Shown: one piece after another, positions 24,601 through 36,047 of the stretch | Numbering within the stretch: position 1 is the first letter of the stretch | Layout of the letters: every line of letters starts with the position of its first letter | NCBI RefSeq assembly: GCF_010093535.1 | Contig: NW_022985176.1 | Coordinates: forward strand, 938,665-1,002,664 | Reading direction: 5' to 3' | Length of the DNA: 64,000 nucleotides | Origin: Lindgomyces ingoldianus | Lineage: Eukaryota > Ascomycota > Dothideomycetes > Pleosporales > Lindgomycetaceae | The notes under the pieces: generated by a model | What the model saw: the letters and a program-made list of their open reading frames with translations, nothing else | Told to the model about the DNA's origin: nothing | Databases searched by the model: none | Translations under genes and position numbers: made by a program

Positions 24601-25479
24601 GTCGAGGCCCTCCAAAGCATCTACAATATCAGTGACCAGCTTCGCATCCAACATAGCGGTCAGCCAACCTAGGGTGTCAATAGACGATGTGTTGTTTATA
24701 ATTGGCATTGTGATTGACATCAGGCTGAGGGTGCTATTCACTCGGTATGGACCGGAGAAAAGGTAGTTGTTCCCGTCGATTATTCGGCCATTGAAAATGG
24801 CTATTGTCTGATTGAAAGAGCTGTTATAGGGGATTTCGATAGGACTGAAGTGTGGGTACAGCTCCGGGATAAAGTCTTCTCCGAGTGTGGCATTCTGTCC
24901 ATCAGGCTTGAGATAGGGTAAAGGTATATTGGCAAAAGCGGGAGCCGTCGAGTTCAAGACAGAATAATCAGAATTATTGGCGGCGTAAACCTGTGCTTGA
25001 ACGAGGAAAGTCGCGGTCTGGTCTCCTTGAAAGACTGCTTGGAGATCTTGGAGCGAGCGTTCCCAATTCTTCGATGTGTTGTTCCCTCCGTTGTAGCGCT
25101 GCAAAGCGCTCTGTATGAGCACTCGCGTGGATGTCCCTTTCACAGTTGATTGCATAAGTAGCAGGTTCGAGGCTACTTGAGCTGATTTCAGCGATGCAGT
25201 CAGAGAGAGGCGTGTTGCGCTGTGTTAAGTCAGAACGTCAGAACGTCAGAACGTCAGAACTGCAGTCTTGAGGAAGCTGAACAGGCGGGCGTACCGTATA
25301 GAGAGTACGAAGCTGTGATTGGTGATCTATGCCATGTGAGAAATCGTGATACGCGACATTAGATGTAGGTGCAACGATCTTACCCATGTTGCAACTGCAA
25401 TGACTGCCAGACCGATCAAAGACGCCAGCAGAACGAGGCACCCCAATTGTTCGCGGATTGGGATGCGCATTTTGACCAT
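21663..25479 (-). CDS. SLN1: Sln1/TcsB-type hybrid histidine kinase (osmosensor)
   Basis: Seven exons, complement(join(21663..21953,22003..22083,22131..22210,22259..23490,23543..25219,25295..25326,25384..25479)), 1162 aa; every junction keeps frame and introns are 47-75 bp. TM1 lies at ~14-31 ([18 protein letters not shown]), an extracellular sensor with many N-glycosylation sequons at ~33-380, and TM2 at ~383-406. A HAMP-like region and coiled coil lead to HisKA ([13 protein letters not shown], phospho-His ~552), HATPase (N box ~691, DTGPG ~799-803, GGTGLGL ~828-834), a Ser-rich linker and a receiver domain (acidic pair ~987/988, phospho-Asp ~1037 in FMDVQMP, Lys ~1087). All key residues are present. 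Sln1 controls the HOG MAP-kinase pathway via the Ypd1/Ssk1 relay at the plasma membrane. An alternative start is Met4. Confidence 0.94.
25229..25260. repeat. 8-bp tandem repeat inside SLN1 intron 2
   Basis: Four exact copies of gtcagaac on the plus strand (GTTCTGAC on the coding strand) fill 32 of the 75 bp of intron 2. Each copy contains a CTGAC branch-point-like core, and the last ends 9 nt before the acceptor. Confidence 0.92.
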
Positions 25480-27041
25480 GCCAGGCCTCAGGTGCTCGGG
25501 TCACGAGAGCTTCCAATTCACAGAGGTATGCCGAAAAGGGAAGGCAGGGAGAGTAGGCGGCGCAGTGGTCGATCAGCTACGATCAGGCCGAACTGAGAAA
25601 GACGAATGAACAACACGAGACGGCGATGTGAAGGGGTAGAGCGGAGAGAGAAGCAATGCAATCGTTGGCTTCCCATGCCTCGCCTTGCTGGTCCGTAGTG
25701 TCGGTCCGCAGTGTTGGTCCGCGATAGAGCTGTCGAGGTCTGGGGAAAGTTGATTGAGGAAGCCGCGACCGTGAATGGGGGAGCAGGTCTAGGGCGGGCC
25801 GAGCGCTGGAGCGCTGTGCCTACAACTGTAGCTGTTCTCTCACAGCAGGACAGGCGCACGGCAAGACTGAGCAGCCCATGTGCGGTCGAATGTAAAGAGA
25901 GGATGAGCGCGAGCAGCTCTCGAGTCTTGGGGGGTCTTCGATGTAGGTCGGCGTCGCGAGGAACAAAAGAGGAGACCCTTCTTGCAAAGCCGAGCGCCGG
26001 GTCTCCCGCTCTCCCGCCGCTGGCCTGTCCGCCGAGAGCTCGAAACAAACGAAACACAGAACAGCCGTTTCGCTGGCGACTGGTCCACTGCTGTTGCAGA
26101 CCACAGCTGTGGAGGACTAAGACCCGGGCGCGCCAAACAGTGAGCCGCGTTCGCTTGCAGCCAGAAGACGCGGCCTTCCAAGGATTCTAATTCGTGTGCA
26201 TCACCCAAGGCCTCCCTTGTCCTCGCCACCACAAACCAGCACGAATCGCGCGCTGTGGAGGGATCCAGAACGGCCAAGGGGAGGCTCCCATGGAAGACAA
26301 TGCCATTCTGCAAATCGCATACCATTGAGCATCAGGGTGCGACCTCCCTTTGTGAGAGCATCTGGGAAGTACTTTTTACACACTAGACAGCCGTCCGAAA
26401 GCCATATGTCACGCTTAGCAGAACAGGCACCAGCTGTCCTTTCCTGAGTGATCTGATTTCCTCTTCCCTTCCAACAGGGCAATTTGAGTGTTGATCACTG
26501 TCGGGCTGCTCACCCATGCCGTTCGAGACTCAGGTCTTCTCGCTTGCAGGCTTGTAGAAGGCCGAAACCATGCCGCCAATCTTCCCGTCTTAGTCCAGCA
26601 CTGCACCTCATTTACCACCGGCCCGCAACACCATGGGTATCTCGGCACACCGCTCTCCCGCGAGGCCTTCGGCTTCATGACAGGCTAAAATGTAGCTTCA
26701 AAATTGGATGAATTCCATTGTAGACAAGTCTCAGACCTCTCTGCTGTCTAGTGCTGTGTGGCGGAAACTGCTATCACAAACTATAGAGGCACCGATAAAC
26801 CTGAAATTCGAGCAAGTCTTGTATTATTATTGGCGTTGGTCGAAAACATCCATTAATCCACACAGGACGCCTATTACATATTACATTCCTAAATCAAGAC
26901 GCCTGTTTGAGCTAGCTGCAAAACGGTGGGAAGCTAAGACAAAACAAACTAATCTCGTGCAACCCTCGAATGGTGCAACCGCACACAGCTTTTCCACGAT
27001 CGAGGAACCAAGTCGCTGCCGAAAGCATCGTTCAACGAACC
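25480..27041. other. Intergenic, upstream of SLN1
   Basis: GC-rich from about 25.6 to 26.7 kb, with long but unconvincing overlapping frames on both strands. It probably contains the SLN1 promoter and 5' UTR and the 3' flank of the next gene. No RNA gene seen. Confidence 0.55.
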
Positions 27042-27809
27042 TCAAAGAGTAGAGCTACTTGCGGAAAACACCGAGTGGGAAGGCAGATGTGCTCTCGACA
27101 ACGAGTCTGCCCGAACTGACGCGTCATTCCAATAGTGTCTTCCCATTCTCTTGAAATGCACGAGGGCGACCAGAAGCCCACAGACGATTTTCTCAATTCC
27201 CTCTCGGTCTTCTGTCAAGCCATCTCGATATACCGTCAACTCGCCCACTTCCGCGCCATTCCTGGCCAGCGTACCGCATATGGAATAGGTAAATCGAGCA
27301 ACGGCGATGCTCGAGCTCTTCTCACTCAGCACGAGCGACACCGGCCTGACCTCCAGTCGCCATACATATGTAATCCCTCCTATTTCGACTGTCCAGTCTG
27401 TAAAGTTCTTAGACTCCGTTGAGTATGTGTTCGTGCCTTCAGAATCAGTGTGGGTGAAACTAGCACGAGGCCGCCATGGAAGAGGTCCGTCGTTGTTGAA
27501 TCGTACAGAAGCGATGCTTTCCTGTATATACTGGCCTCGGGAAAGTCGAACTATCTCCATATCTGGCTTTTTGGAGAAGAGGCGGAAGGACGCATGAGAA
27601 ATGATGTGGTATGAGGTGTTGGCAATTGGGCCAAAGGGAACGAGGATCTGGAGCTTACGATTGACCTGCCGAAGATGGTAATTCAATATCGGTGTCTCGA
27701 ACTCTTCGCCATCGTAAATAGGTGGGGTTTGAGCTTCGTAGTCGGGCAGCTCCTCATCTGGAGGAGCTGCGTCGAGTTGGAAGGGAGCAAGGCGTTGTGC
27801 AAGATCCAT
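27042..27809 (-). CDS. Uncharacterised fungal protein, single exon
   Basis: 255 aa, no intron. The N-terminus is acidic and Pro-rich (PPDEELPDYEAQTPPIYD), followed by TPILNYHLRQVNRKLQILVP, a mostly beta-type segment (VEIGGITYVWRLEVRP) and a helical stretch near the C-terminus (IEKIVCGLLVALVHFKRMGR). No signal peptide, membrane segment or catalytic motif is visible. Composition and start context are good for a real gene. The layout suggests a tubby- or LURP-like beta-barrel, but that is only a structural guess. It stands alone between SLN1 and the HET gene. Confidence 0.75.
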   Translation of the reverse strand: MDLAQRLAPFQLDAAPPDEELPDYEAQTPPIYDGEEFETPILNYHLRQVNRKLQILVPFGPIANTSYHIISHASFRLFSKKPDMEIVRLSRGQYIQESIASVRFNNDGPLPWRPRASFTHTDSEGTNTYSTESKNFTDWTVEIGGITYVWRLEVRPVSLVLSEKSSSIAVARFTYSICGTLARNGAEVGELTVYRDGLTEDREGIEKIVCGLLVALVHFKRMGRHYWNDASVRADSLSRAHLPSHSVFSASSSTL

Positions 27810-28733
27810 GACAGAATCAAGTATCAGCGAGGAATGTCACAGTGGAATGCAGCGGAATATATGTATTGAGAGTGAGCATGTCGCCGATAAGGAGACTTAG
27901 ACTCTCAGAATAGTGACGATAGGAGAAATGTTGCGAAGATGGATGAGGAAGAGGACAGGCGAGTAGGAATTCGAGCTCTTCGATTGTGAACCCCCGCTTC
28001 AGTCGGCGTGATCATCCGACCCCCACTCCCTCCGCTGGCTTGACGCGTCAAACTCTGCATTTGTAGTAAAGATTTGCATTGATAAAATGTGCCCAGCTCT
28101 TATGCTGCCGTATCGCGTGAGCTGCTAATAGACGCGTGTGAAAATTTACTTTCCTTTAAACGGTGTGCGGGTGAGAAAACCAGGGAGGTGATGCTTGGTT
28201 TGCAAGGCTATCTTCCCGGCTGTAGGACCTCTCACGTTACTTAGAGGTGCTTTTCCAGCTCGGTCTTAACACCTGGACACCCTTCCCCTATCTCATCTCC
28301 TTCAAAAGACTAGAACATCAGCTAAAACCCTCCGTACGCGCCTGCTATAACGTATCACTGGATGAATTTATGTACATCTTTGGGAGGATGCCGTCGAAAC
28401 GTTGCACCTGAAGTCGTCCGCAACCAAGACCTCCCCCTTCACACACAACATAAAATGGAGCAAGGCCACACACCATTGAATCCGTTCACATTCGAGGGAC
28501 ATAGATGCTCTCGACAGGAGTTGAGTGGCGTAGCCACTGTGCCTCAAATTATCTCCACACCCTAAAACTCCGACCAACACCTATTTGGTTTAGTTCAAAG
28601 GAAGCCTACATCTTCGGGAGGCAAATCTTCGTACCACCTGTTCACCCTCCTGCAGCCTATTTTGCTCAAGGATCTATTCCTCTACAAATAATGCTTTTGT
28701 ACGTCTCGGATACTACCGGACTATACAATCTTC
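27810..28733. other. Intergenic between divergent genes
   Basis: Shared upstream region of the uncharacterised gene (minus) and the HET gene (plus). No gene, repeat or clear regulatory motif seen. Confidence 0.6.
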
Positions 28734-30983
28734 ATGAGGATTAGAAATATTTTCCGACATGTTCGCGCTGCACAGAACTTACATTTTCTCCTCGGCAACT
28801 ACCAGTACGATCCATTACCCTCTGCCAACTACATACGCCTCTTAGAGCTCGTTCCATCGTCTGATAAAGTCGTACACTGCTCGTTAAAGCCTTTTGAGCT
28901 GCATCGCGCACCGCCTTTCCAGTCCTTGTCGTACACGTGGGGAAACCCCCTTACATCGCTTTCCAAATCGTCCTCAGCAACGTCGAGGACTCGACGAAGC
29001 CATATCAACGGCTGTATTTCGACAACTACCCACAGGGATGCCAAATCACCACCCCCTGGGCGAGACCTTGAAGACTCTGAGCGAACTCGTCGACACCCTG
29101 TCATTTGCGACGGCCAAATTATCAAGGTGACGGCAAATCTGCGAGATGCACTCCGGATGCTCGCAACGTCTATTACTTCCAAGATTGAAGTTGCAACCCC
29201 AAAATACTTCTGGATTGATGCCCTCTGCGTGAACCAAGAAAACATCGCGGAGCGAAACTCTCAAGTTGCCAAGATGGCTGAGATCTTCAAGGCTTCGGAA
29301 AGCGTTATTGTCTGGCTAGGAAAGGAAGATGAGTTTACAACAGACGCTATCACGACTGTAGAAAGAATCTCGCGAATTCCCGAAGAAGATTGGCCGTTAA
29401 TCCCGTATACTTCCTTTTATCAGAGAAGAACTTGCAAGCAGTACTCACGGTTAGATTTGACCTTCCATAATTGGCTTGGATTCATTGTTTTCATCAATCG
29501 ACCTTGGTTTTTGAGGGCTTGGGTATGTGCTACAGCTCTCTAAACGATGCCGTCTAATTTCCTTTTTTAGGTTGTTCAAGAAATTGCCCTAGCCAAATCT
29601 GCAAATGTTGTTTGCGGAACCAAGGCCTTCCCTTGGGAGAAGCTATCGAAAACCTTAGGATTTATTAAAACTACAAAGTGGTACCACCATCTTCACACCG
29701 AGAAGCTTAAGCACATAAGCAGTATTCAAAAACACCCTGGGGTCTACAAACGAGTCCTACAGGCAAAGTTAGATGTTGGCGTAGGACCAGTCTATCTGGA
29801 TGCCACGAGAGTCAAAATGACCGCTTCAGGTCGTTTAAGTGTTCAAGAACGTAACCGCAAACCTCCACTACGCCTCCTACTAGAGACACACCGATTTTCG
29901 AAGTCTACTGATCCCCGAGACAAGGTGTACGCATTCCTAGGTCTTGCTGACAAAAGAATGGCACCATTTCGAACGCACCCGGAAGCACTTGCGCCAAATT
30001 ACAACCTCAGCGTGCAAACAGTTTACACCGATGCTGCTAGAGCGCTGTTAACCTCGTACGGAAATCTTTCCCTCCTCTCACACGTCCAGGATCCCTCTCA
30101 GACTCAGATTCCACATCTTCCATCTTGGGTTCCTGACTACAGTGTAGACCTCGATCCATATCCACTACGATACCGGGGTCCTGGCTTTTGGAAGGCTAGT
30201 GGTGGTCTCAAATGGGACATTAACGTCTTCACAATGGCGAATGGGTTCCTCGATGTGCAAGGCTACCAGCTAAGCTTCATCGACCAGGCATCAGTCCTTA
30301 CTACTGAAACTGATGACGCTTCCGCTTCATGGGCGAGTATCGTAAAACTAGCCTTATCATTAGAACAGCCTTATCCAAGTCTTAGAGAGGATAATAAAAG
30401 TCCATCTCGAGTCGAAGTTTTATGGCGAACACTAACGACCAATACATACAACAAACAATGCCCAGCCCCTTCCAGTACAGGAACTCTATTCATCGACTAC
30501 ATTCTCAACCTCCAAATTCGGCATCGGTTAACCCCGTGGTCTAGCGCGGATGAATTTCAACCCCATCACTCGCCTCTATCAGAATCAATATATCCTGAGT
30601 GGAGCACGCTCCTCTGTTTAGAGCCCCTCAATTCGCCCTACTCCTTCAGTGTCTACAAAGAGCGACTTTCCACAGTTGTAGAGAGCATGTTCAGCGGGGC
30701 GTATTCTCCAATCGGCCTAGCACAGCTCCAACATGAATTCGACCAGTGCGGGGGAAAAAAGCGTAGGCTCTTTCGAACGCAACACAATTATCTCGGAACC
30801 GGACCTCGCTCATTGAGAGAAGGTGATGAGGTTTGGGTTCTGGATGGTGCCAGTGTTCCGTTTATCCTGAGGAGGTCACCGACGGGGAATTACAAACTCA
30901 TTGGAGAGGCGTACGTGCATGGGGTTATGCATGGCGAACTACTAGGAATGGGGCTCCCTCGACGTCAGATCACTATAGAGTGA
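28734..30983 (+). CDS. HET-domain (heterokaryon incompatibility) protein
   Basis: Two exons, join(28734..29522,29571..30983), 733 aa; the 48-bp intron (GTATGT...TTTTTTAG) joins RAW to VVQEIALA in phase 0. The three HET blocks are intact: FQSLSYTWGNP (~62-72), YFWIDALCVNQENIAERN (~158-175) with IVWLGKEDE after it, and RAWVVQEIALAKSANVVCG (~260-278). A Ser/Arg-rich insertion of ~50 residues separates block 1 from the next conserved segment. DPRDKVYAFLGLAD (~377-390) and the C-terminal FILRRSP...YVHGVMHGE are usual for full-length members. HET proteins trigger cell death when genetically different hyphae fuse; the partner locus is unknown. Related in architecture to the dead copy at 753-2700. 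Confidence 0.9.
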
Positions 30984-31235
30984 AGGATCTATTTCGACAT
31001 GGAAGCCTCCTGACGCGCCTGCTTCCACGAGTATAGGTCGCTCAGCTCAACGCAGAAGCGAGCTAGGTCAGTTGACAGCCGCCACTTTTCAAGGCGTTAA
31101 TCTCTCTCTTACGGCTTCTAACTGTAAACCCGTAGCATGGCGCTTGCTGATTTTTTACCACTTTTACATGGTTTCACGCCCTGTATTTCAGTCCCATATA
31201 GACCCCACCCCCGTTTTTCATCCTTCTGATGTCAT
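30984..31235. other. Intergenic between convergent genes
   Basis: Short 3'-to-3' spacer between the HET gene and the esterase gene; nothing further seen. Confidence 0.6.
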
Positions 31236-32283
31236 CTACAGTCCGAACCAAGCCTCACTAGCATCTAAGTGACTCGGTACACTATGTCCAACGCCAACCG
31301 CCCAAATACCCTCAACATTCGGACCAAAATCGTCCATCCTGTAGTTCTTCTCTGGCGTATCTGGCTTGGATGAAGTCGGTGTGATAGATACATCAAACAC
31401 ATTAGTCCACTGCTTAATTGTCTCTTGATAATTATTCGGGCTCAACGTTCCATCAGTGGATCCGTGCCAGATCTGCATCCGCGGACGAGTCCCGTTGTAG
31501 CCGGGGTACATGGCTCTAACAACATCGCCCCATTTCTGCGCAGTTGCCGTAGACTGCCCTCCAGAACACGTGTTGTTCCAAGCGGCGGATGCACCGGACG
31601 AAGAGACGAAACAGCCGGCGGGGACGCCGGAGTAGAGGGATACGGCGGTGATGAGTTCGGGGTAGGTGGCTGCCATGACGTTGGACATCATTCCTATCGG
31701 CGCCGAAGATCAGCCTCGGCAGTTATTTAGACCTCGCTCTCTGCTCTACACGACGAAAATATACAAGAAACGTACCTCCGGAACTTCCACCCGTGACAAA
31801 CACCTTCGCCGGATTAATCTTGTACTGCGTAATCGCATACTTGATCATATTCGCAATTGCATTCGAATCCCCGCCTCCATCGTGACTCAAACTCGACTTC
31901 GAGCTAACGTCCCAGCACTCGGTTGTGGAGGACGGCCAGACAGAAACGTAGCCTTTGCGGTCGGAGCCCTGTTTCCACGGGATCTTGGCGTTGGCAAAGT
32001 ACTTTTGCGCGGAGGATTGGCAGCTGTGGATGGCGACAACGAGGGCGTCTGATTTTACCGTGTCTGGGACGTAGACCCACCTGTTTAGGAGCTAGGTTAG
32101 CTGCACATTTTAACTGAGGGGGTAAGGAAAAAGGAATAAGATCTTAGATGTGAGGAATGGGAGGAGTACATACATCCCAGGTTTCGCTTTTGCACTGCCA
32201 CCATAGTTCGAGACTTGGGTTAGCTGTGCCGCGAAAGCAGACGAGCCGAACGTCAAAGCGGCGGCAAGAGATTCGATACGCAT
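31236..32283 (-). CDS. Acetylxylan esterase, CE1 family (secreted)
   Basis: Three exons, complement(join(31236..31693,31776..32080,32174..32283)), 290 aa, introns 82 and 93 bp, frame kept. Signal peptide MRIESLAAALTFGSSAFA, then the mature start QLTQVSNYG. The fold is the PHB-depolymerase-like esterase: nucleophile Ser ~137 in GGSSGGMMSN, Asp in WHGSTDGTL and His in VGHSVPSH form the catalytic triad. Six or more cysteines in HSC, TECW, GCF and NTC are placed as in CE1 enzymes. There is no cellulose-binding module. The enzyme removes acetyl groups from xylan outside the cell. It is transcribed divergently from an AA9 LPMO gene, which fits co-regulated plant-biomass degradation. Confidence 0.92.
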
Positions 32284-33184
32284 TTTCAATTCAATTCAAA
32301 TCTTCAGCAAATCTCCTTAGTAACACTCCTACGCTCGACTGGTGCTCGGGCTAGCTACACATATTTATTTGCGCCACATGCTTCGATGGTTCCTTCGGAT
32401 TTGTGGATGCGTTGTGGGTTCGTGTCTCATAGGTGGAAACGGTTTCCGAGTCTCAGCTATGTTGTAATTCTATATACGACGAGAAGGCAACAATACCTAT
32501 ATGTGCCCATATGTGCACATTTACATTATAGTGTGGAGGATATGCTTAGCCTAAAGAGTGCAGGGATTTGTAATTAAGCTTTCGAACTAAGCATTCTGGA
32601 TATCAGCCGGATGAGGTGCTAACCCTGGTCTTCCCCACGTTGATCGCCTGCCCGGCAACGTCCCACCCCACAATTCGCAATGAGAAGAATGTTTCAGGGA
32701 AATGGTGAATGTTGATTCGTTGTTTACTTTAGTAGATTGAAATCTGGGATTCCGCGAGGGTATGAGGGGCATTGGGTCATGTGTGCCTTGATATTGGTAG
32801 CCGGGGTGAATGAATACTTTAATCCCGGATCGAGAGGCCGTGGAAATTCGAGAAGCTCGGCTGAAAGGTTTGGCTTATAGTAGGCTGTCGCATGATTACC
32901 GGTGGGCTGCGTAAGTCGACGTCTGTCTCGTGTTTGGCATGCTGAGGGAGTTATCATTCCTGTGCTTCATTTCTAAATCCGTCTTTGGAGACATTGGCAA
33001 GAGAAAAGGAGGGACTTACTCGGCTCTCATTCCAAGTAAGCTTTGTTTTAACGAGTGCTTGGCTTTGCGCTTTCGATCCTTGACCACTATTGCTTGGTGT
33101 CAGTTTAAGCTTTTCGCTTTGACTTCCACTTCATTCGCATTTAGCTAACTTGTGTGGGTCTCTCGAAGACATGATATGACCACA
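32284..33184. promoter_or_regulatory. Shared upstream region of the esterase and LPMO genes
   Basis: A 0.9-kb divergent intergenic region. It has a GGCTAG at 32349-32354, about 66 bp from the esterase start, and a GGCTAA on the minus strand (TTAGCC, 32546-32551); both match the GGCTAR core bound by the xylanase regulator XlnR/Xyr1. Such hexamers occur often by chance, so function is inferred from context only. No gene seen inside. Confidence 0.4.
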
Positions 33185-34090
33185 ATGCAGCAACTTCTAG
33201 CCTTCATAGTAGGCTGCCTCGCGCAGCATGCCTCTGCACACGGAGGAGCACTAAACTACACCGTCGGCGACACTTGGTACCCTGGGTACAAGCTACGCTC
33301 TTCCTTCGCTACAACAAGTTGCTCTAATATCCCATAACCCAGATATGACCCATATGGTCCCGAATCGCAACTCTCAGCCCCCTGGCTCGTCCAACGAAAA
33401 TGGGTAACCGTCAACCCCATCTTCGAAGCCGACAACATCTCCCTATCTTGCAACGCACCTGGTAACCCTGCAAACGCCTACATTCCCATCAATGCCGGTG
33501 AAAACATCACCGCGGTATACTACTCCTGGGTCCATACAGTCGGGCCGATGATAGCGTGGATGGCAGACTGCCACGGCAATTGCCGAACTCTCGACACAGC
33601 GAAGGCTGACTGGTTCAAGATTGGAGAGAAAGGTCTTTTGAATGGGGACATTTTAGAGGGGATGTGGTTCCAACACCAATTTGGTGTATGGGACGGGGGC
33701 CCTAGTTTATGGTCAGAGAAAATTCCGAAATCGTTGAGGCCGGGGAAATATCTTGTCAGGAATGAAATTATCAGTTTGCATAGCGCAAATAAACCACAAT
33801 GGTATCCGGAGTGCGTAAATGTGGAGGTGAAAGGGAATGGAACAAGATTTCCAGGGAAGAAATATATGGCGAAGATTCCAGGCGTGTGGTCGATGGATCG
33901 TAAGTCGGCATAACTTAGGGTTAAAGTGGCGATCAGTGCTAAGGATTTTTAGAGCCAGAGATCAATATCGATGTTTATGATCCCGCTATTGGGAATAAAA
34001 CGGTAAGCTAAAAAGAGCCATTCGGACTACCAAGATACTAAGGAACTTCAGACGTACAAGATTCCCGGACCACCAGTATGGACGGGTTAA
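33185..34090 (+). CDS. AA9 lytic polysaccharide monooxygenase (secreted)
   Basis: Four exons, join(33185..33285,33343..33899,33953..34002,34052..34090), 248 aa; introns of 57, 53 and 49 bp, all in frame. The signal peptide ends ...QHASA so that the mature protein begins with His19 (HGGALNYTV), the N-terminal copper ligand. His98 (WVHTVGPM) is the second histidine-brace ligand, Tyr188 (PQWYPEC) the axial tyrosine and His180 the conserved second-sphere histidine. The C-terminus KIPGPPVWTG is the usual AA9 ending, without a CBM1. AA9 enzymes oxidatively cleave cellulose or hemicellulose. The mature protein is of ordinary size. Exons 3 and 4 are very short, so automatic annotation may truncate it. 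Confidence 0.92.
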
Positions 34091-36047
34091 GTATTTTGAA
34101 TAGTCTAGAAAACGATCAAACCTTAATACAGGCAAATAAATAAATATGAGAGTTCCTAGCAGGCACCCAATATCACACTTCTATAATTTTGATGGTTTCT
34201 GGATGCGGGGGTCTCCCCACATCCTTCACCCCTAAACTCCAGCGCAATCCGTCCGGGCCCTCTCTCCATAATTTTACATCCAGTTCAAGGTTGGAAATGA
34301 GCTCGTACCCACACTAGCTACACTTGCGAGTTAAATAGAACTCCAGGGAGTGATTTCCATACACGTAGAAACGTTCTAACGTAAATCCCCCTGCATAGGA
34401 TCATATAACGAGCCCATCAGGATATCTGCAGCTCCAGCCCTGCGAGATTGAAAACGAATCCTGCGTGTGATTCTCCTGCCCCAATGTGTGCTTTGGTCCA
34501 TCCTTGAGCGCCGTATGATCTCCATGGGTCGCCAACTCGCATCGCTCCTGCGCTATGCTTCTGGATGAATGTTGGCTAGCTGGCTAGGAATCCAACCCCT
34601 TGAACAGTATATCACGATCTCCCAAAGAGATCCTTTACTTTGGAAACCAATGTTGGAGACCCCGATAAGGTAAAGGGTTTATAGTGTACTTATTCTAACA
34701 TTCCTAGTTCTTAGTAGGCATCATTCATCAAGGACCCAGAGATAGTGGAAGGGCGCGAGTGTTGCTCTACATCGCTCGCATCGCCCTAGCTCAGTTGGAG
34801 TTTCAAGCTGTCGGGATCGGCCGCATGCCAGCGACTCTAGAAATGTCCCTGATACGGAAGCCTGAAGCTGCAGACATTCTCTGCCTGGTTATCAAGGACT
34901 ACATATACCTATTGGCATTGGTCTATTTGCTTCGTAACCTAGGTGCCTCCTCCAGGACCAGCGCAACTTTCTTCTCAAGATCTGATCCAATATTAGCATA
35001 AACGGACGCCGTTTCCGCTCCTCGTTGCTATGATCAGCTTCATTAATGATCCAGAAGTGGTTCCAGTTTTCTTCAACGGTTTTTGATACCTCAGCCACAC
35101 CGGTCGGCAATCCAAGGATTTCAATCGTGGCCTGAGTTCGGGCATTGAAAATGGCATGCTTCCTCTCAGGTTCACTGCACCCTACTGCGGAAGTTATATA
35201 GGCCAATCTTCTCCAAGCCCTTAACGCTTAACAGCAGAATCTCTCTCCTCTTCGACCGTCCCTTTAGCCTTATCACGCACCCTCTGAAGGTCATTACTCT
35301 AATCGTCGTTCAAGATGGCGTCCGTAAGAAGTTCGATTTCATCCGCAGTCGTATCCTTGTGCTGCTTATGTGGGTTTCAGAGAGCCAGGTAGACCTTCTC
35401 CGAGCAGGCGTGTAAAATCACCTCCGCCTTGTCGAATTAATGTAGTGGGTTGAGAATCGTGTGGATAGTGCGAATGCCTAGCCTGTGAGAAATTGGTGTT
35501 AACAAGAGAGCAGCTCAGAGCAACAAGTTAAAAGGACTCGATAACCGTCAGTATGTTGCTTCTCGACATCTTTTCTCTCATCTTCTGGTTTGCAAAATTG
35601 ATCGCAGCTTCTGAAGGCAATATTTAGAGTAATTGTGCTTACTATTTAATATTGCGCGTACTTTTTGCTTTTAATTAATTGAAAGCTATTTGTGCTATAA
35701 GCTTTCTTAAGAGTCTATAATTCTACTTTAATACTAGTGTAGCTTTGTTGTTAGCTGGTAATTGGGTGTTTTTACTTTTTATGGAATAAAGCTTGAAATT
35801 TTATACTAAGCTAGTTAGCTAAGTCGATAGAGAGCTGTTTATATTTATAAAATAGGTAGTAATAAGCTTTTGGTGCTTTACGCTTCTACTATAACATGTC
35901 AACTAAAGATCAATTAAGCTTACTAGTGTAGAAGATATAGTGCAAGGTCCAATAGATGTTTAAGCTAATACTATGAAATAAGTACCACACATTCCTCAAT
36001 AATTTATTCCTGCTCCGCGCTTCCTGCACCGAACGTGATCTTCCTGC
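34091..36047. other. Decayed sequence with a short AT-rich patch
   Basis: No intact gene. Between about 35470 and 34890 the minus strand reads as broken coding sequence in several frames (for example DKAEVILHACSEKVYLAL, stop, NPHKQHKDTTADEIELLTD; and SDLEKKVALVLEEAP), with many TAG/TAA/TGA stops. I do not recognise the family. From about 35600 to 36000 the sequence becomes strongly AT-rich, in the style of the island at the right end of the window. Confidence 0.5.

Noticed and set aside
25518..26325. Overlapping long frames on both strands upstream of SLN1
   Set aside because: Same pattern of GC-rich DNA with few stops on both strands; more likely promoter or 5' UTR.
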